Shown: positions 33,402 through 45,491 of the stretch, in pieces | Position numbering within the stretch: the stretch's first letter is position 1 | Layout: each line of letters begins with the position of its first letter | Assembly: GCA_039720395.1 (NCBI GenBank) | Contig: CM077821.1 | Location: forward strand, 45,442,388-45,506,387 | DNA length: 64,000 nucleotides | From: Liquidambar formosana | Lineage: Eukaryota > Streptophyta > Magnoliopsida > Saxifragales > Altingiaceae | Direction: 5' to 3' | Program-made: the position numbers and the translations under genes | The notes under the pieces: generated by a model | Database searches by the model: none | Seen by the model: only the letters and a program-made list of their open reading frames with translations | What the model was told of the DNA's origin: nothing

Positions 33402-34802
33402 AACATGAAAATCTAATTATTTGTTACTTTTGTGTTAATTTAACTTATTAGAATAAACGCTCAACACAATATGTCAAAATTTCTTCAATTGTTAGGAGTT
33501 ATGGAAGGAATAAGAAGTTACACATGCATAGTAGTGGAGGCTGTATAGAATTTATGAAGTGAACATAAATTGTGTTATTTTTTTTCCTTATTTTTTGCTA
33601 GAAAATAAACATTCTTAATTGGTTAAATATAAAACATTCTTAATTGGTTAAATATGGGAGGCAAATAAATATTTAAAATTTAAAATAAAGATGTAATGGT
33701 TAATCAAAAGTGTTTCTAAAGTATAAACTTTTATAGGTAGTATAGATATAATATAATTTAATATGTGATACAAGAGCATCTTTGAGGGAGGTAGCAAAAA
33801 CACAAAAAAAAAAAAAAAAAAAAAAAGTAACAAATCTGTCTTTTGCTACCTTACGTGAGCTGTGGCAATTTGCTACTTCAATTTGAGATGTGCATTCTAA
33901 AGGGAAGTAGCAAACATAATTTTTTTATTTTTATTTTCTATATTTTATATTTTTTATGCTTTTAAATATTATTTAATTTATTTTTTTAATAAGTGAAATT
34001 GATCCCTCATAGTATAGTTTTTCTTACTTTTTCTAAAAAAAATTCTCAATTTTATTTTTATATGGTATCATCATCTACATTTTTTTTTTTTTTGTTCACT
34101 TAGAGATTGAAAAGAAAATGGAGATCGAGATTTTCATTTTATTTTTTTCCTTTTTCTTTTTCCCCCTCCCTTCCCATCCCATGAACAACCAAATTCAAGC
34201 AAAATAATAATAATAATTATCATATACATATATGACCCATTCCAACAATTTCCATGTCACAATCAAAACACATTCAAGGGTTTTCCTACTCTACCCAAAA
34301 TCCTCGAAAACAACCACCCCCAACCACAAACAAATTCAGCATTATATGAATTCTCACAAAATTTCAAGAAATACATAATAAAAGTATAAAACACTCACGC
34401 AACAGTCCCTTGAGATCCGGTATCGTCTCCATATATCGTCTCCATGATGTGAATATTTGGTTTGTGACTGCGCTGGAAAGTTGGTGTGTCTCTAACAGGC
34501 CATTCTCATTTACTAGAGAATGAGAGGAAGAGGGAGATACGAAGTCAACATGTTTCAGGATCATATGTATAGTATTAAATGGAGTATTTGATTTAGGGTT
34601 TCCTTTGAATTCCTATTTGTATTTTATATATTAAGGTATGTGTTTTAGAATATATTAAGGTATGTATTTTAGAATTATAGTTTCCATCTATATTTCCTAT
34701 ATATGCAGATGGGTGGGTAGTTATGTATTTAAAAATTAAAATAAGGGTATATTAGTCAATCAAAAGTTTTTTTTACATTCATCTTTTTATAGGTAGTATA
34801 GA
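33308..34802 (-). mobile_element. Non-autonomous Helitron
   Basis: On the minus strand it starts TCTATACTACCTATAAAAAG at 34802, matching the plant Helitron 5' consensus, and ends with a GTGCAACGCAC hairpin then CTAG at 33308. It sits between an A (33307) and a T (34803), as Helitrons do. A second 5' terminus, TCTATACTACCTATAAAAG, lies inside at about 33750, so it may be composite. A (TA)n run is at 33371-33399. No Rep/helicase ORF. Shared with unit 2 (59493-60983, 3' end TTAG there on the plus strand). Confidence 0.68.
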
Positions 34803-35899
34803 TATGTTGAAGTATACAAAGACAATTGAGTTGATAAGTACAAATATAAAAGATAAACATTGATACAATTAACTAGTGAACAAATATAATAAGGAAAATA
34901 TCAGAATATTAGAATTCAAAGTTGGATGGAGAATTCAAAATTGGATGGAGAGATTTATCTTTATCCTTAGCAAGATGTGATCCACTAGTATCAGATTGCA
35001 GATACTGTTAATTACACAAATTTTTCTCGGCTTATGGGCGGGTTTGTTTGGTGGGATGGCAGGCGTCCAAAAGTCAATAGGGCATCCTTGTTTTTGGAAG
35101 TGTGTATGTGTGAATTTATTATGGAGAGAGAGACAGAGACGGGTCCTCTAAGGCTCTAAGGAATCGTCTTTATCTTGAACATGACACAAAATAATAAAAT
35201 TTTATCCTTAAACTGTTTCGACTTTTCTTCGGAAGTTTCTCTTCAGGAGACCAGTGGGATCCCGTCTGCCCTTCATATATTCCCACAGTCTTGAGTCAAT
35301 ATCAGACTTCTCCCTAAAATTACTTTCAAAATCGATGGCCTCTCTGAGGACTTAAAACGAAACATCATCTTTCCCTTCATGCCAAATTTGCAACCTTTTT
35401 CGGTAACTGTGAATCAAGAGTTTTTTTCACAATTTAATTTTTTTAATAAAAAAATAAATTGTACTTGAATATATTTTGAAGTTTGACTCATTTTTTTTCA
35501 CCTTTCCATTATATTATTTGAAAATCTTCACGCCACCCGCCTTCGATTGCACGAGGGTTATAATTCCTGATTTTCACTTCTAACCGTTAAATCATTGACA
35601 TAATGGCTGTTTTAACTTTTAACCCATTGAAATTTGAAAGTGTGCATCAAAACCTCTGGGTGGTATCTGATACTACATATTATTTTATTAGAACCAACAA
35701 AGAGATTAAGACAAAAGCTCACCATAATGGGTGGCGTTCTCCTTTGTACATCAAGACCTTTATTTTGTTTTTCCTTTTTTTTTCTCCTTCCCCATATCTC
35801 CATATGCAGATAAATATATCCACACACACACACATATTTCTATCATGATCTCACCAATCAAATATCAAGTTCTCTGAAACCAAACCAGTCTCTGCAACT
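34803..35899. promoter_or_regulatory. RLK2 proximal promoter region
   Basis: Aligns with 20130-20460 and 20870-21367 upstream of RLK1, so it is the old common promoter region. A possible TATA element, GATAAATATATC, lies at 35809-35820, 80-91 bp before the ATG. It differs from the TATAAAT of RLK1 and RLK3 and is shared with RLK4. Confidence 0.5.
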
Positions 35900-38335
35900 A
35901 TGAGATACCAAACTACAACACCTCCATATTTTCCTTTCCTTCTTCTCTTCCTCCTCATCTCTGCTTTTTCATCTTTTGCAGCTTCAAAAACCAAGAATTA
36001 CTTGCCCAGAGGCTCCTCTCTATCAGTTGAACATGGTTCAGACCTTCTAAAATCTCCAGACACCACATTCACCTGCGGCTTCTATGGTGTGGGAGAAAAT
36101 GCTTACTGGTTCTCAATTTGGTTCACACATTCCAATGATAGAACAGTTGTTTGGATGGCCAACCGGGACAGACCGGCCAATGGTCAGGAATCCAGAATTT
36201 CGCTCCGGCGAGACGGGCTAATGGTCCTGACCGATGTTGATGGGTCCACCATATGGGAGACCAACACCACCTCCACTGATGTTGATAGAGCTGAGCTTCT
36301 CAATACTGGAAACCTGGTTCTAAAGAACCCAAATGGTAAAATTCTATGGCAAAGCTTTGATTCTCCTACTGATACTCTCCTGCCTTCTCAACTCTTTACA
36401 AAGAACAAGAAGCTGATATCTACAATAGGAAAAGGGTATTACTCTTCTGGGTATTTTAGCTTCTATTTTGATAATGATAATGTATTGAAATTGATGTATG
36501 ATGGGCCTGACATTTCAAGCTTATATTGGCCTAATCCTGATTTTGATGTGTTTCAAAATGGTAGAACAAACTATAACAGTAGCAGAATTGCTGTTCTAGA
36601 TGAAATGGGTGGATTTCTGTCCAGTGATAGGTTCCAATTCAGTGCTTCTGACATGGCTATTGGAATCAAAAGGAGGCTAACCATGGATTTTGATGGGAAC
36701 CTTAGGCTTTATAGCTTGAATGAATCTGCCGGGTCATGGTTAATAACATGGGAAGCTCTTGCTCAGCAGTGTAATGTGCATGGACTGTGTGGGAGAAATG
36801 GGATCTGTGTTTATACACCTGAACCCAGGTGCTCATGCCCTCCTGGTTATGAGGTAAGGGACCCCAGTAACTGGAACCAAGGCTGCAAGCCTAAGTTCAA
36901 CCGAAGTTGTTCCAAATCCCAGCGAGTAAAATTTGTAGAGCTTCCCCATACAGATTACTATGGGTTTGATCTCAATTACAGCCCAGGTATTTCAATGGAT
37001 GCATGCAGGGAAATCTGCTTGGGGGATTGCCTTTGTGAAGCATTTAGCTACAGGCAAACAGGGCAAAGACTCTGTTTCACAAAAAGTGAGCTTTTCAATG
37101 GGTACACGTCTCCGAATTTTCCAGGCAGTATATACTTAAAGCTTCCAGAGAGTGTGGAAACATCAGAACCCATCATTCTCAATGGCTCTGAACCCATATG
37201 CATGTCCAGTGAAGCTAAAATTGTGATGGGTTCTACCACTATGTATGATATTGCCAATAAAAGAGTGAGATGGGTCTATCTCTACTCGTTTGCTGCTGCC
37301 ATCGGTGCCATTGAAATTTTCTTTGCTATGATTGGTTTGTGGTTCCTGTTTGGTAGACATGTTGCGCCAGGTTTGGTGGAAGATGGATATCGTGCGATAT
37401 CAAGTCAATTCAGGAAGTTTAGTTATGCTGAACTCAAGAAGGCAACCAGGAACTTCAAGGAAGAACTAGGAAGAGGAGGCTCGGGGGCTGTTTATAAGGG
37501 AGTTTTGGTAGATGAAAGAGTGGTGGCAGTGAAGAGATTGGGTGGTGTGATTCAAGGGGAAGAAGTGTTTTGGGCAGAAGTGAGCACAATAGGAAAAATC
37601 AACCACATGAACCTTGTGAGAATGTGGGGATTCTCCTCAGAAGGTAGACACAAACTCTTAGTCTATGAGGTCATAGAAAATGGGTCACTGGACAAGCACC
37701 TGTTCAGCACGAATTCACTCGGATGGAAAGAGAGGTTCAAAGTTGCATTAGGGACAGCTAAGGGATTGGTCTACCTTCACCATGAGTGTCTGGAATGGGT
37801 TATCCATTGCGATGTGAAGCCAGAAAATATACTTCTGGATAGTGAATTTGAACCCAAGATAGCAGATTTTGGGCTACCAAAGTTGTCTCAAAGAGGTGGC
37901 CCCGATTCAGAGTTCTCTCGTATTCGAGGAACAAAAGGGTACATGGCTCCAGAGTGGGCTCTCAACCTTCCCATCACTGCTAAAGTTGATGTTTATAGTT
38001 ATGGAGTCGTAATTTTGGAGCTCGTGAAGGGAATTCGGCTATCAAAGTGGGTGGTAAACGATATTGAGGATACTGAGGAGCAGGAAGCAGAGCTAACAAG
38101 GTTTGTCAGGGTTGTGAAAAGGAAAATCCAATGTGGAGAAGACTCATGGATAGAGAATGTGGTGGATCCGAGATTGAATGGGCAGTTTAGCAGGAAGCAA
38201 GCAACAACAATGGTCGAAATAGGTCTTTCCTGCGTGGAGGAAGATAGAAGCAAGAGATTAACAATGGATTCTGTCGTTCAAATTCTACTAGAATGTGAAG
38301 ATGAAACAGTTTTCCGCACTCCTAACAAGCTTTAA
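35900..38335 (+). CDS. RLK2: G-type lectin S-receptor-like Ser/Thr kinase (ZmPK1-like), type 2
   Basis: 811 aa, intact and intronless, with the same domain order as RLK1: signal peptide, B-lectin, SLG, EGF-like, PAN, membrane span and non-RD kinase. Lys545, catalytic Asp638 (HCDVKPEN) and DFG 656-658 are present. Distinctive changes are DFGLP (Pro660 where RLK1 and RLK3 have Ala), YEVIENGSL in place of YEYIEKRSL, and WGFSSEG in place of WGFCSEG. Pro right after DFGL in the activation segment is unusual and could affect activity (inference). AATAAA lies at 38400-38405. Its upstream region is long and transposon-filled, so its regulation may differ from RLK1. RLK4 is the counterpart in unit 2. 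Confidence 0.95.
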   Translation: MRYQTTTPPYFPFLLLFLLISAFSSFAASKTKNYLPRGSSLSVEHGSDLLKSPDTTFTCGFYGVGENAYWFSIWFTHSNDRTVVWMANRDRPANGQESRISLRRDGLMVLTDVDGSTIWETNTTSTDVDRAELLNTGNLVLKNPNGKILWQSFDSPTDTLLPSQLFTKNKKLISTIGKGYYSSGYFSFYFDNDNVLKLMYDGPDISSLYWPNPDFDVFQNGRTNYNSSRIAVLDEMGGFLSSDRFQFSASDMAIGIKRRLTMDFDGNLRLYSLNESAGSWLITWEALAQQCNVHGLCGRNGICVYTPEPRCSCPPGYEVRDPSNWNQGCKPKFNRSCSKSQRVKFVELPHTDYYGFDLNYSPGISMDACREICLGDCLCEAFSYRQTGQRLCFTKSELFNGYTSPNFPGSIYLKLPESVETSEPIILNGSEPICMSSEAKIVMGSTTMYDIANKRVRWVYLYSFAAAIGAIEIFFAMIGLWFLFGRHVAPGLVEDGYRAISSQFRKFSYAELKKATRNFKEELGRGGSGAVYKGVLVDERVVAVKRLGGVIQGEEVFWAEVSTIGKINHMNLVRMWGFSSEGRHKLLVYEVIENGSLDKHLFSTNSLGWKERFKVALGTAKGLVYLHHECLEWVIHCDVKPENILLDSEFEPKIADFGLPKLSQRGGPDSEFSRIRGTKGYMAPEWALNLPITAKVDVYSYGVVILELVKGIRLSKWVVNDIEDTEEQEAELTRFVRVVKRKIQCGEDSWIENVVDPRLNGQFSRKQATTMVEIGLSCVEEDRSKRLTMDSVVQILLECEDETVFRTPNKL

Positions 38336-39800
38336 TTGCTTTTGAGCTGTAAACAACTTCTTGTTTTGATTTAGTTTTAGGGGTTCATGTGCCTTTGTGA
38401 ATAAATTATAGAGTTTAACCAGGGAATAATACATCAAATCATGAAGAAAATTACATAATGCTTGTTTTTCTCCGTGCAGCACAACAAAATCCTATGTCCC
38501 AATGACTTGGCTACACGAATCCAATTTTGCCATTCAGCTCTATCGAGGGCCATATCATATTAATCAAGCCATTGCACTGGGTGGGAAACTAAATACAAAA
38601 TCTTACATGAAACATTTTTTGTCAATATTTCTATATAATCTGATTGTATCGTAATATAAAATCAAGTATATTGTAACAGTGGAACTTAAGTCTTTGGTCA
38701 TATTTGCTGAAATTTATCAGGATGTCGGATTAAATCAGACTCAGAAGCAACCCAATATGATCTGTTCTACACCTGCTTGCTTTTATGGTGCAACAAAACT
38801 GATGGTCCATTTGGCTTGCAAGTCAAACCATTTCCTAGTGAAGGAGCTGGTTTTAACTGCCCAGGAAGATAGAATTCCTCCCAGTATGGATGAAAATTGG
38901 TCGTCAGACATCTGAACCACAACTGCTCAAATGACTATCATAAAGGCCAAAAACTATTATATCAATGAACCTAACCTTCAAATCACACAAAACATGTCAT
39001 TTATGAAAACAGGAGAGAGAGAGAGAGAGCGGGTAATGCATTAATGCAGCCAATTTATCAGAGAGAGAGAGAGAGAGAGAACTTACACACCAACTGTGCA
39101 GGAAGGATCTTAGCAAAATGGCACCTATTTCCATCTGCATGATAATGAAGTGATATATATAGAAGGAACAAATGGTTCTGATACTCCAATCAGGTTGAGT
39201 ATCGGTCTAATTCATATGGTTGATATATGGAACACCCTAATAGATGGGTTCCAATCCCTTATCCCCTTTGATGGACGTTTCTGTGTGCTGCAACAATCAA
39301 ATGTGCAGAATTTAAAGTTTCCTGATGACTCAAGTCAATTTAAATTATCAACTATAGCATTCGGCGATAAATCAGTTTAGGTTGTCAGGTCAACAATTAA
39401 ATGTAGAGAGTCCAACAAATTATTAAAAAGGGATGACACTAGCAATATTAAAGATCATGTCTGGACAAAAGAAGAATGGACACAAAAAAATAGCTGCATT
39501 ATCAAAGTAATGGAGATGGTCAAATATCCCTTCCTCTCCATTTTGTCTTTAAAACACACATTCCAAAATAATAGTGACTAGTCTTCTTTCATCCTAGTCG
39601 GTTGAAATGCCGAGATCGTTTCTTCAAAGTCTGGCATCAACTGTTGGTACCCTCCAAGTAAAATAATATTTAAAAAAAATAATAAATAAATAAATAAAGA
39701 AAAGAAAAGAAAAAATGGCCGGCCACCAATGGTTGAATGATCTCAACTTAGTCAATAAATCTAAATGCCAGTTGCCCAAATTATGGGCAATGATAACAAG
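38336..39800. other. Spacer between RLK2 and pseudogene copy 2
   Basis: RLK2 3' flank, partly aligning with the RLK1 3' flank to about 38700. GAGAGA microsatellites lie near 39012-39028 and 39060-39080. ORFs at 38679-38915 and 39150-39380 have no recognisable domain and I do not call them. It includes the junction of the two duplication units. Confidence 0.6.
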
Positions 39801-40334
39801 ATCTCTTTGTGCTGACTTTATTAATATCACTAATTTCCCTTGGATAGAAAATGAAAATATTCTTTCGCATATTTAGAAACAATTCGATTGCATTAGATCT
39901 TTATTGTGGCAAGAAGACAACCTTACATTCCATACTTAAAACTTAGATTTAGAAACTTTCTTAAAACCCACCATGGAAGTTTTTGGCTTGTTCTTTCTGC
40001 TTCTATCTACACCTATAGAGGCATGGGCACTAGAAGGGTTACAAGGGTTGCCAAGTTTAAGCCGTGGAAGCTCTTTTTTGAGGAAGAGAGTGACTACTTG
40101 GTGTCATCAAATCAGACATTCACCAGTGGATTTTACAAGGTAGGCACCAATGCCTACTGTTATTCAATTTGGTTCACCAAGTTTGCTGATAAAATCGTTG
40201 TCTGGATGGCCAACAGAGACAGGCCGGTTAATGGAAAGCGATCAAGGCTAACACTCCACGGTAACAGTGACCTGGTATTGACTGATTCTGATGGCTCAAT
40301 GAAATTCCGGTTTTACCAAGCCTATAATACCTGG

Positions 40335-41505
40335 ATGGGGGGTTGAATAGATATTTTAGGTTTTCTTACCCGATTTTAATTCGATCAATTGAAAACCTAA
40401 AGCTAGAAATCAATCACACATCAATCAAACTAAAACGCAACAAAATTGCACAAGAGAATTTTTATGTGAAAAACCCTAGCACAGAGAAACCATAGGACCT
40501 TGTCCAAATGAAGTGAATCCACAATGAAAGTAATGAGTACAAGACACAATACTTACAAATCCCACGGACTCATGTAATTGCCTTTATTCTCATGATCCGT
40601 CAATCGATCTCTGTCTTCATGACTTCGGATGCATCCGACCTTTTTCAAATGATTCTCCAAACTACAAGCTCGTAAGCTTGATCTCCATCGCAACGGCTCC
40701 AGTAAACTCCGGCCACACACATTCAAGGATGTGTCGAAGGATTGTGGTTTGAATGATCTCTAGAGCATATAAGTGAAAACCCTTTGTTGAAGAGTTCTAG
40801 AGGGAAGGAAGCAAAATATTTAATCAAAACCTAATAGTCGAGGCTTGCTTCAATGTTCTCTATTGAAAGAGCCTCTATATATAGAGACTAAGAGACCCCA
40901 AAAGAAAAGAATCAGAAAAAGAATGAAATAGGAAGGTTTTAAGAAAGTTGAAAAATAAAATTTATGAACCTTGATTGATCCAACCTAAATTTGGATCAAT
41001 CCAGATGTCAAAAATAGGTTTTGCTTGAAAAATTCACTTTGGATCAATCTAGAAATTTCCCCGATCAATCCAAATGAATTGGTGAAGCTACTACCTAAAA
41101 AATGCACTTTAGATTGATCTAGAAATAACCCCGATTGATCCAGATGTGTAAGTGAAGCTACTACCTACCAAAAACACTTTGGATAGATCCAAAAATACCC
41201 TTAATCCATCCAGATGCTATCAAAAAACCAGTAAGCTTCTGATATACCCTAAATCAAACAAACACTCATCTAAATTACCAAAAATGAATTAAATGAGATA
41301 AAATACCTATGGTATGTGGCAACTGAAGTATCTTACCTTCCTAGAGAATGAGTGTGAGCCGCACATACTTGAAGTCTTCACTTAATGCAACTCTGCAACT
41401 TCTCATATCTTCAATCAACTAAAACTTAACAACATTCTTTGGCACAGAATTTTCCAACACAAAAACAGAATTTTCCAACACAAAAACATGCACTTTAGAT
41501 TGGCT
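40335..41505 (-). mobile_element. Probable reversed solo LTR in pseudogene copy 2
   Basis: Counterpart of 8455-9625. Here the left end reads GGGGGGTTGAATAG, closer to a reversed Copia LTR ending. Ends are approximate. Confidence 0.5.
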
Positions 41506-41719
41506 CCTTGAAATAGGAAATCTAGTGCTGACCAACCGAGCAAGTGGGATCATCTGGAAGAGCTTTGATTTCCCCCCAGACACCCTCCTTGCATCCTAGC
41601 CATTTACCAAGATCACAACCTCGATTACTATGAGGAGTTGAAGTACATACTTATCTGGATTCTATAACCTCAAATTTGATGATAATAATGTACTAGATCT
41701 CATCTATAATGGTCCTTTA

Positions 41720-43543
41720 TATGGGCGCCACGGGCTGGTGCGGCCCTCAATGTGCATTGTTTGCAAAGCGCACGCGTGTCAGGAGTCGCCACCTAATTTA
41801 GCTTTGGGAACTGATTGTATCATTCTGGTGAATTCAATTTCAGATTCAACGTATTCGGGCCAGAGATTCAGGGTTCGAAGCTAAAGTACATTATTGGGAA
41901 GGTGTTAAGCACCCAACAATGCCCGATTAAAAACCGGCCTCCACAAACGATTGTTGGCTTTATTTAACTTGGAGTATTTAATTGAGTTCCAACCTTAGGC
42001 ACACAATTTATGAAATGACATGCCAATCATACGAGGAATGATGTGAATAAAAGAAGAAGGAAGCAATAATACATGGCAAAACAGGATATACGAGAGATGA
42101 GATAAACAAATTGATATTTAATACCAAACTAATCAATTCAAGCAATAAATAAATATTAAACCAACAATCTACATCATCATCATCTAGACTAAAAAATAAG
42201 AATTAAAAAAATGAGTACTATCAATTAACAAGAATAAATATTTATAATAAACAAATTAAATTCTATGTAAAACTAATTAGATTAACCGAGACTATGTTAA
42301 CCAAATAGGCCCTATCCTAACAATATTTAATAATATTAATAATAAACTAATCAAAACCATAATTAACCATAATAAATATTATAAGCATTTAATACTAAAT
42401 AAGGAAGCATGATGTTACTAAAAAAAGGGTCATGGATGCGTACGCAATCCTAATGCATGCGTACGTATATTAATGCGTACGCTCAATACAAAGATGCGTA
42501 CGCACCTGATTATTATGCTTTTTACTTCGATCTCAGCACGGGCTGAAATTGCAAGTATCATTTTTCAATTTGTTATGGGCCAACTTCTTTCTAACTTATC
42601 TCAGTCATTTCTTAACCAAATCCAGTGATTTAAAAAACCAGATTGAAACTCTCATAGTGCACTACAAGCACGCACAACTCATTTATACAGACGTTTACAG
42701 AATCATGGTCATTTTTGAGTTCAAAGTCTTGGGTTTATAACCCGACGGCTGTACAGTCCATACAAAAATAGAAAACAATCAATGATATATACCTACTGAA
42801 TACGTCATGGTTAATCCTCGATGTATCCTTCTATGTTTAAAAGAAATAATAATGAATATTAAAGTGGGAATAACTTACCCTCAGGTTTGAGTGCCTCCGA
42901 TATTAATGCGACAATTCCCACCTTTCTTCCTTGGATTGCAGCTCTAAGTTCCTTTGATTTCTCCTTGGTATTCTGGTGTTTAGGTGAGTGTTTAGTGAAC
43001 AGTTTTATTTCTTTTCTGTCTAGTCTCTGACTGGTTTTCAGACTGATTTCTCAACTCCTTAATATTTCAACTCGAATGATTTTTCTGAACCCCCTTTTCT
43101 TTGTTCAGAAGGGTCTCTATTTATAGACTGCGGTAAGTCAGTTCTTCTCATTGAAACCACAATCGCACCCATGTGACCCAGAAAATCTACAAGCAGCTGG
43201 TCCCCTTGTCTTGTCCCCCACACCTTTCAAACTCAAGTGGTCGCCGAAATCTTTCCCCCCTCCCTAGGCTTATTAGACTCGGGTGAAACACTGGTGCGGG
43301 AAGTTAGGAAAAGTGACAGACTTGTGTGTACGCATAAGTTATATTTGTGTACGCAGTAGTGTGTACACATAAGCAGTAAATGCGTACACAGGAGGTCTAA
43401 AATCAGGCTCTCAAGCTACAATCTAGGCGACTCCTCGGGAATTGCTTTGGCAATTTCTCAGGACACACAATAAACCTCATAATCGGGCTTTCAAATCGGG
43501 TGATTTTACATCTGATTAGGCGGTACAAAATGGGGTGTCTACA
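41720..43543 (-). mobile_element. Tat-like solo LTR in pseudogene copy 2 (uninterrupted)
   Basis: 1824 bp between CTTTA copies (41715-41719, 43544-43548). On the minus strand it starts TGTAGACACCCCATTTTGTA. Counterpart of 9848-13185 without the nested LTR. Palindrome cluster 42437, 42458, 42474, 42495; second cluster 43325, 43346, 43360, 43381, now mostly decayed by CpG changes. Confidence 0.88.
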
Positions 43544-45491
43544 CTTTAGTTTCAAGTGTCTATTGGCCATATCCAGCTATAGATGTATTTTCTAGTGGTA
43601 GAACACCTTACAATAGCTCCCGAATAGCATTTCTAAATGACCACGGATGGTTTAGATCAAGTGACAATCTGAATTTTAATGCATCTAATTATGGGATTGG
43701 TCCAAAACGGCATTTAACATTAGATTATGATGGAATCTTGAGAATGTATAGCCTGGATGAATCAACTGGGCTTTAGAAAATCTCATGGTTGCTTGGTGGT
43801 ATAGATGCTTTCCGGGTTCATGGGTTGTGTGGAGTATATGGTATTCACAGTTACACCCCACTAACTTCTTGCACTTGCCTTCATGGATTCAATAGAACAG
43901 GTCCTTCAGATTGGTCCAAAGGCTGTTCACCTTTGTTCAATCTAATATGTAATCCAGCTGAGTTGGACTTTCTAGAGCTTCATAATTCAGATTACTATAG
44001 ATATGACTTGAACAGCTATGGCATTGGCATTACCTTTGAAGAATGCAGGAATGCCTGCCTAAATGATTGCCAATGCCATGGTTTTGGATATGCACTGGAT
44101 AGAAAGGGGCAGTGTTTCCCAAAAACCTGTCTCCAAAATGGTTATCACATTACCAATTCTGCCAGCATTATGCATATAAAGGTCCCAAAAGGATTAGTGA
44201 TCTCTTAGGAAGAATTAAAGAAGCTAAAAGCATATGATTTAAACTGTTTAGATGCAGAAATTGCTCTTAATGGTAACTATGTTGTCACAGAAAATACCAA
44301 CAGAAATTGGTATATGAAGTATCTAATTGGGTTTGCGGGTTCTATTGCAATTATCAAAATGATCTTAATTGGTTTAGGGTGGTGGTATGTCTTCAGAAAG
44401 CACATTCAAGAGGAATTGTCCACTATGGGTTACATTGTACTAGCCATGGGTTTCAAACGTTTCATTTGTGAAAACTTAAAAAGGGCGACTAAGAACTTTA
44501 AACAAGAGATAGGAAAAGGAGGCTTTGGGACAGTCTACAAAGGAGTGCTCGACAATGAGAGAATTGTATTTATGAAGAGATTGGAAGGCATCATGAAAGG
44601 AAATGCAGAATTTTGGGCGGAGGTGAGCATCATAGGGAAGATCAATCACAGTAACTTGGTGAAAATGTTGGGTTTCTATGCTGAGAAGGGGCAAAAACTG
44701 CTGATTTATGAGTACTTGGAGAATGGGTCCTGGGATAAATTTTTGTCCTCAGATTCATCCAGGTGTTTGGAAATGGAACCAGAGATATAACATTGCTCTA
44801 GGGACGGCAAAGGGTCTGTTTTATTTACATGAGGAGTGTATGGAATGGGTACTCCACTCCGATGTAAAACCTCAGAACATACTCCTAGATTATCATCTTG
44901 AACCTAATGTGACAAACTTTGACATGTCCAAGCTTTTCAAAGACAACAATGATCGGGTTTTTCAAAGGTGCATGGCACTAGAGGGTATCTGGCCCAGAGT
45001 GGATGATGAACCCAATGATTAACACGAAGGTAAATGTTTACAGCTATGGAATTGTCCTTCTGGAATTAACTGGAAAGAACACACCTAGCTTCCAATTGGC
45101 TACAACCCAAGAAAGTAAGTTGAACCGCTTGGTACAATGGATGAGGCAAATGATAAAAGAAGAAAGGCTTGAGGAAGTAATTGATTCCAGATTGAACCAT
45201 GAATATGATAATGAGAAGCTCGAAAGATTGGTAAGAGTTGCATTATTGTGCACAGAAGAAGATCGCGATACATGACCTTCTATGAGTAAGGTAGTGGAGC
45301 TTCTAACTGGATATTGGGAGTCTCAATCAGATGAAGACATTAATGGTTGGATTATAAGAGTTCAATAGTTTAGATATAGAGCTTTCTATTGTAATGGTGG
45401 CAAAAAATATGTAATAAGTGATTGTTATTTCAACAAGTAGCTATAATTTTTCAAAGACTGCTTCAAACTCTTTCTTATTTTATTGAAGTAG

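Larger units (their letters stand above)
7923..39800. repeat. Tandem segmental duplication, unit 1
   Basis: This stretch aligns in order with 39801-64000. The offset starts at 31878 bp (8028 vs 39906) and changes stepwise at insertions: 30345 after the solo LTR at 9890-11411, 30038 after the LTR at 20467, 27651 after the CACTA element. Identity is high in genes, introns of nothing, and shared transposons alike. The unit holds one pseudogene and two intact kinase genes. Its true left edge is hidden by the gypsy element ending at 7922. Confidence 0.92.
39906..45368 (+). pseudogene. S-domain receptor-like kinase pseudogene (ZmPK1-like), copy 2
   Basis: Counterpart of 8028-14992. Parts: lectin start 39906-40335, middle 41505-41719, and the rest 43544-45368. 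It shares with copy 1 the about 1.17-kb insertion, the LTR with CTTTA duplication and the two kinase frameshifts, so the gene was dead before the segmental duplication. Private lesions are TAG at 43774-43776 (copy 1 has TGG), TAG at 44206-44208 (CAG) and TGA at 45273-45275. At the copy-1 TGA site it keeps TGG, and at the former stop it reads through to TAG at 45366-45368. The catalytic loop reads HSDVKPQN and the DFG site NFDM. Confidence 0.88.

Noticed and set aside
39150..39380. 76-codon ORF as a small gene
   Set aside because: No recognisable domain, no counterpart in another unit within the window, and AT-rich spacer around it.
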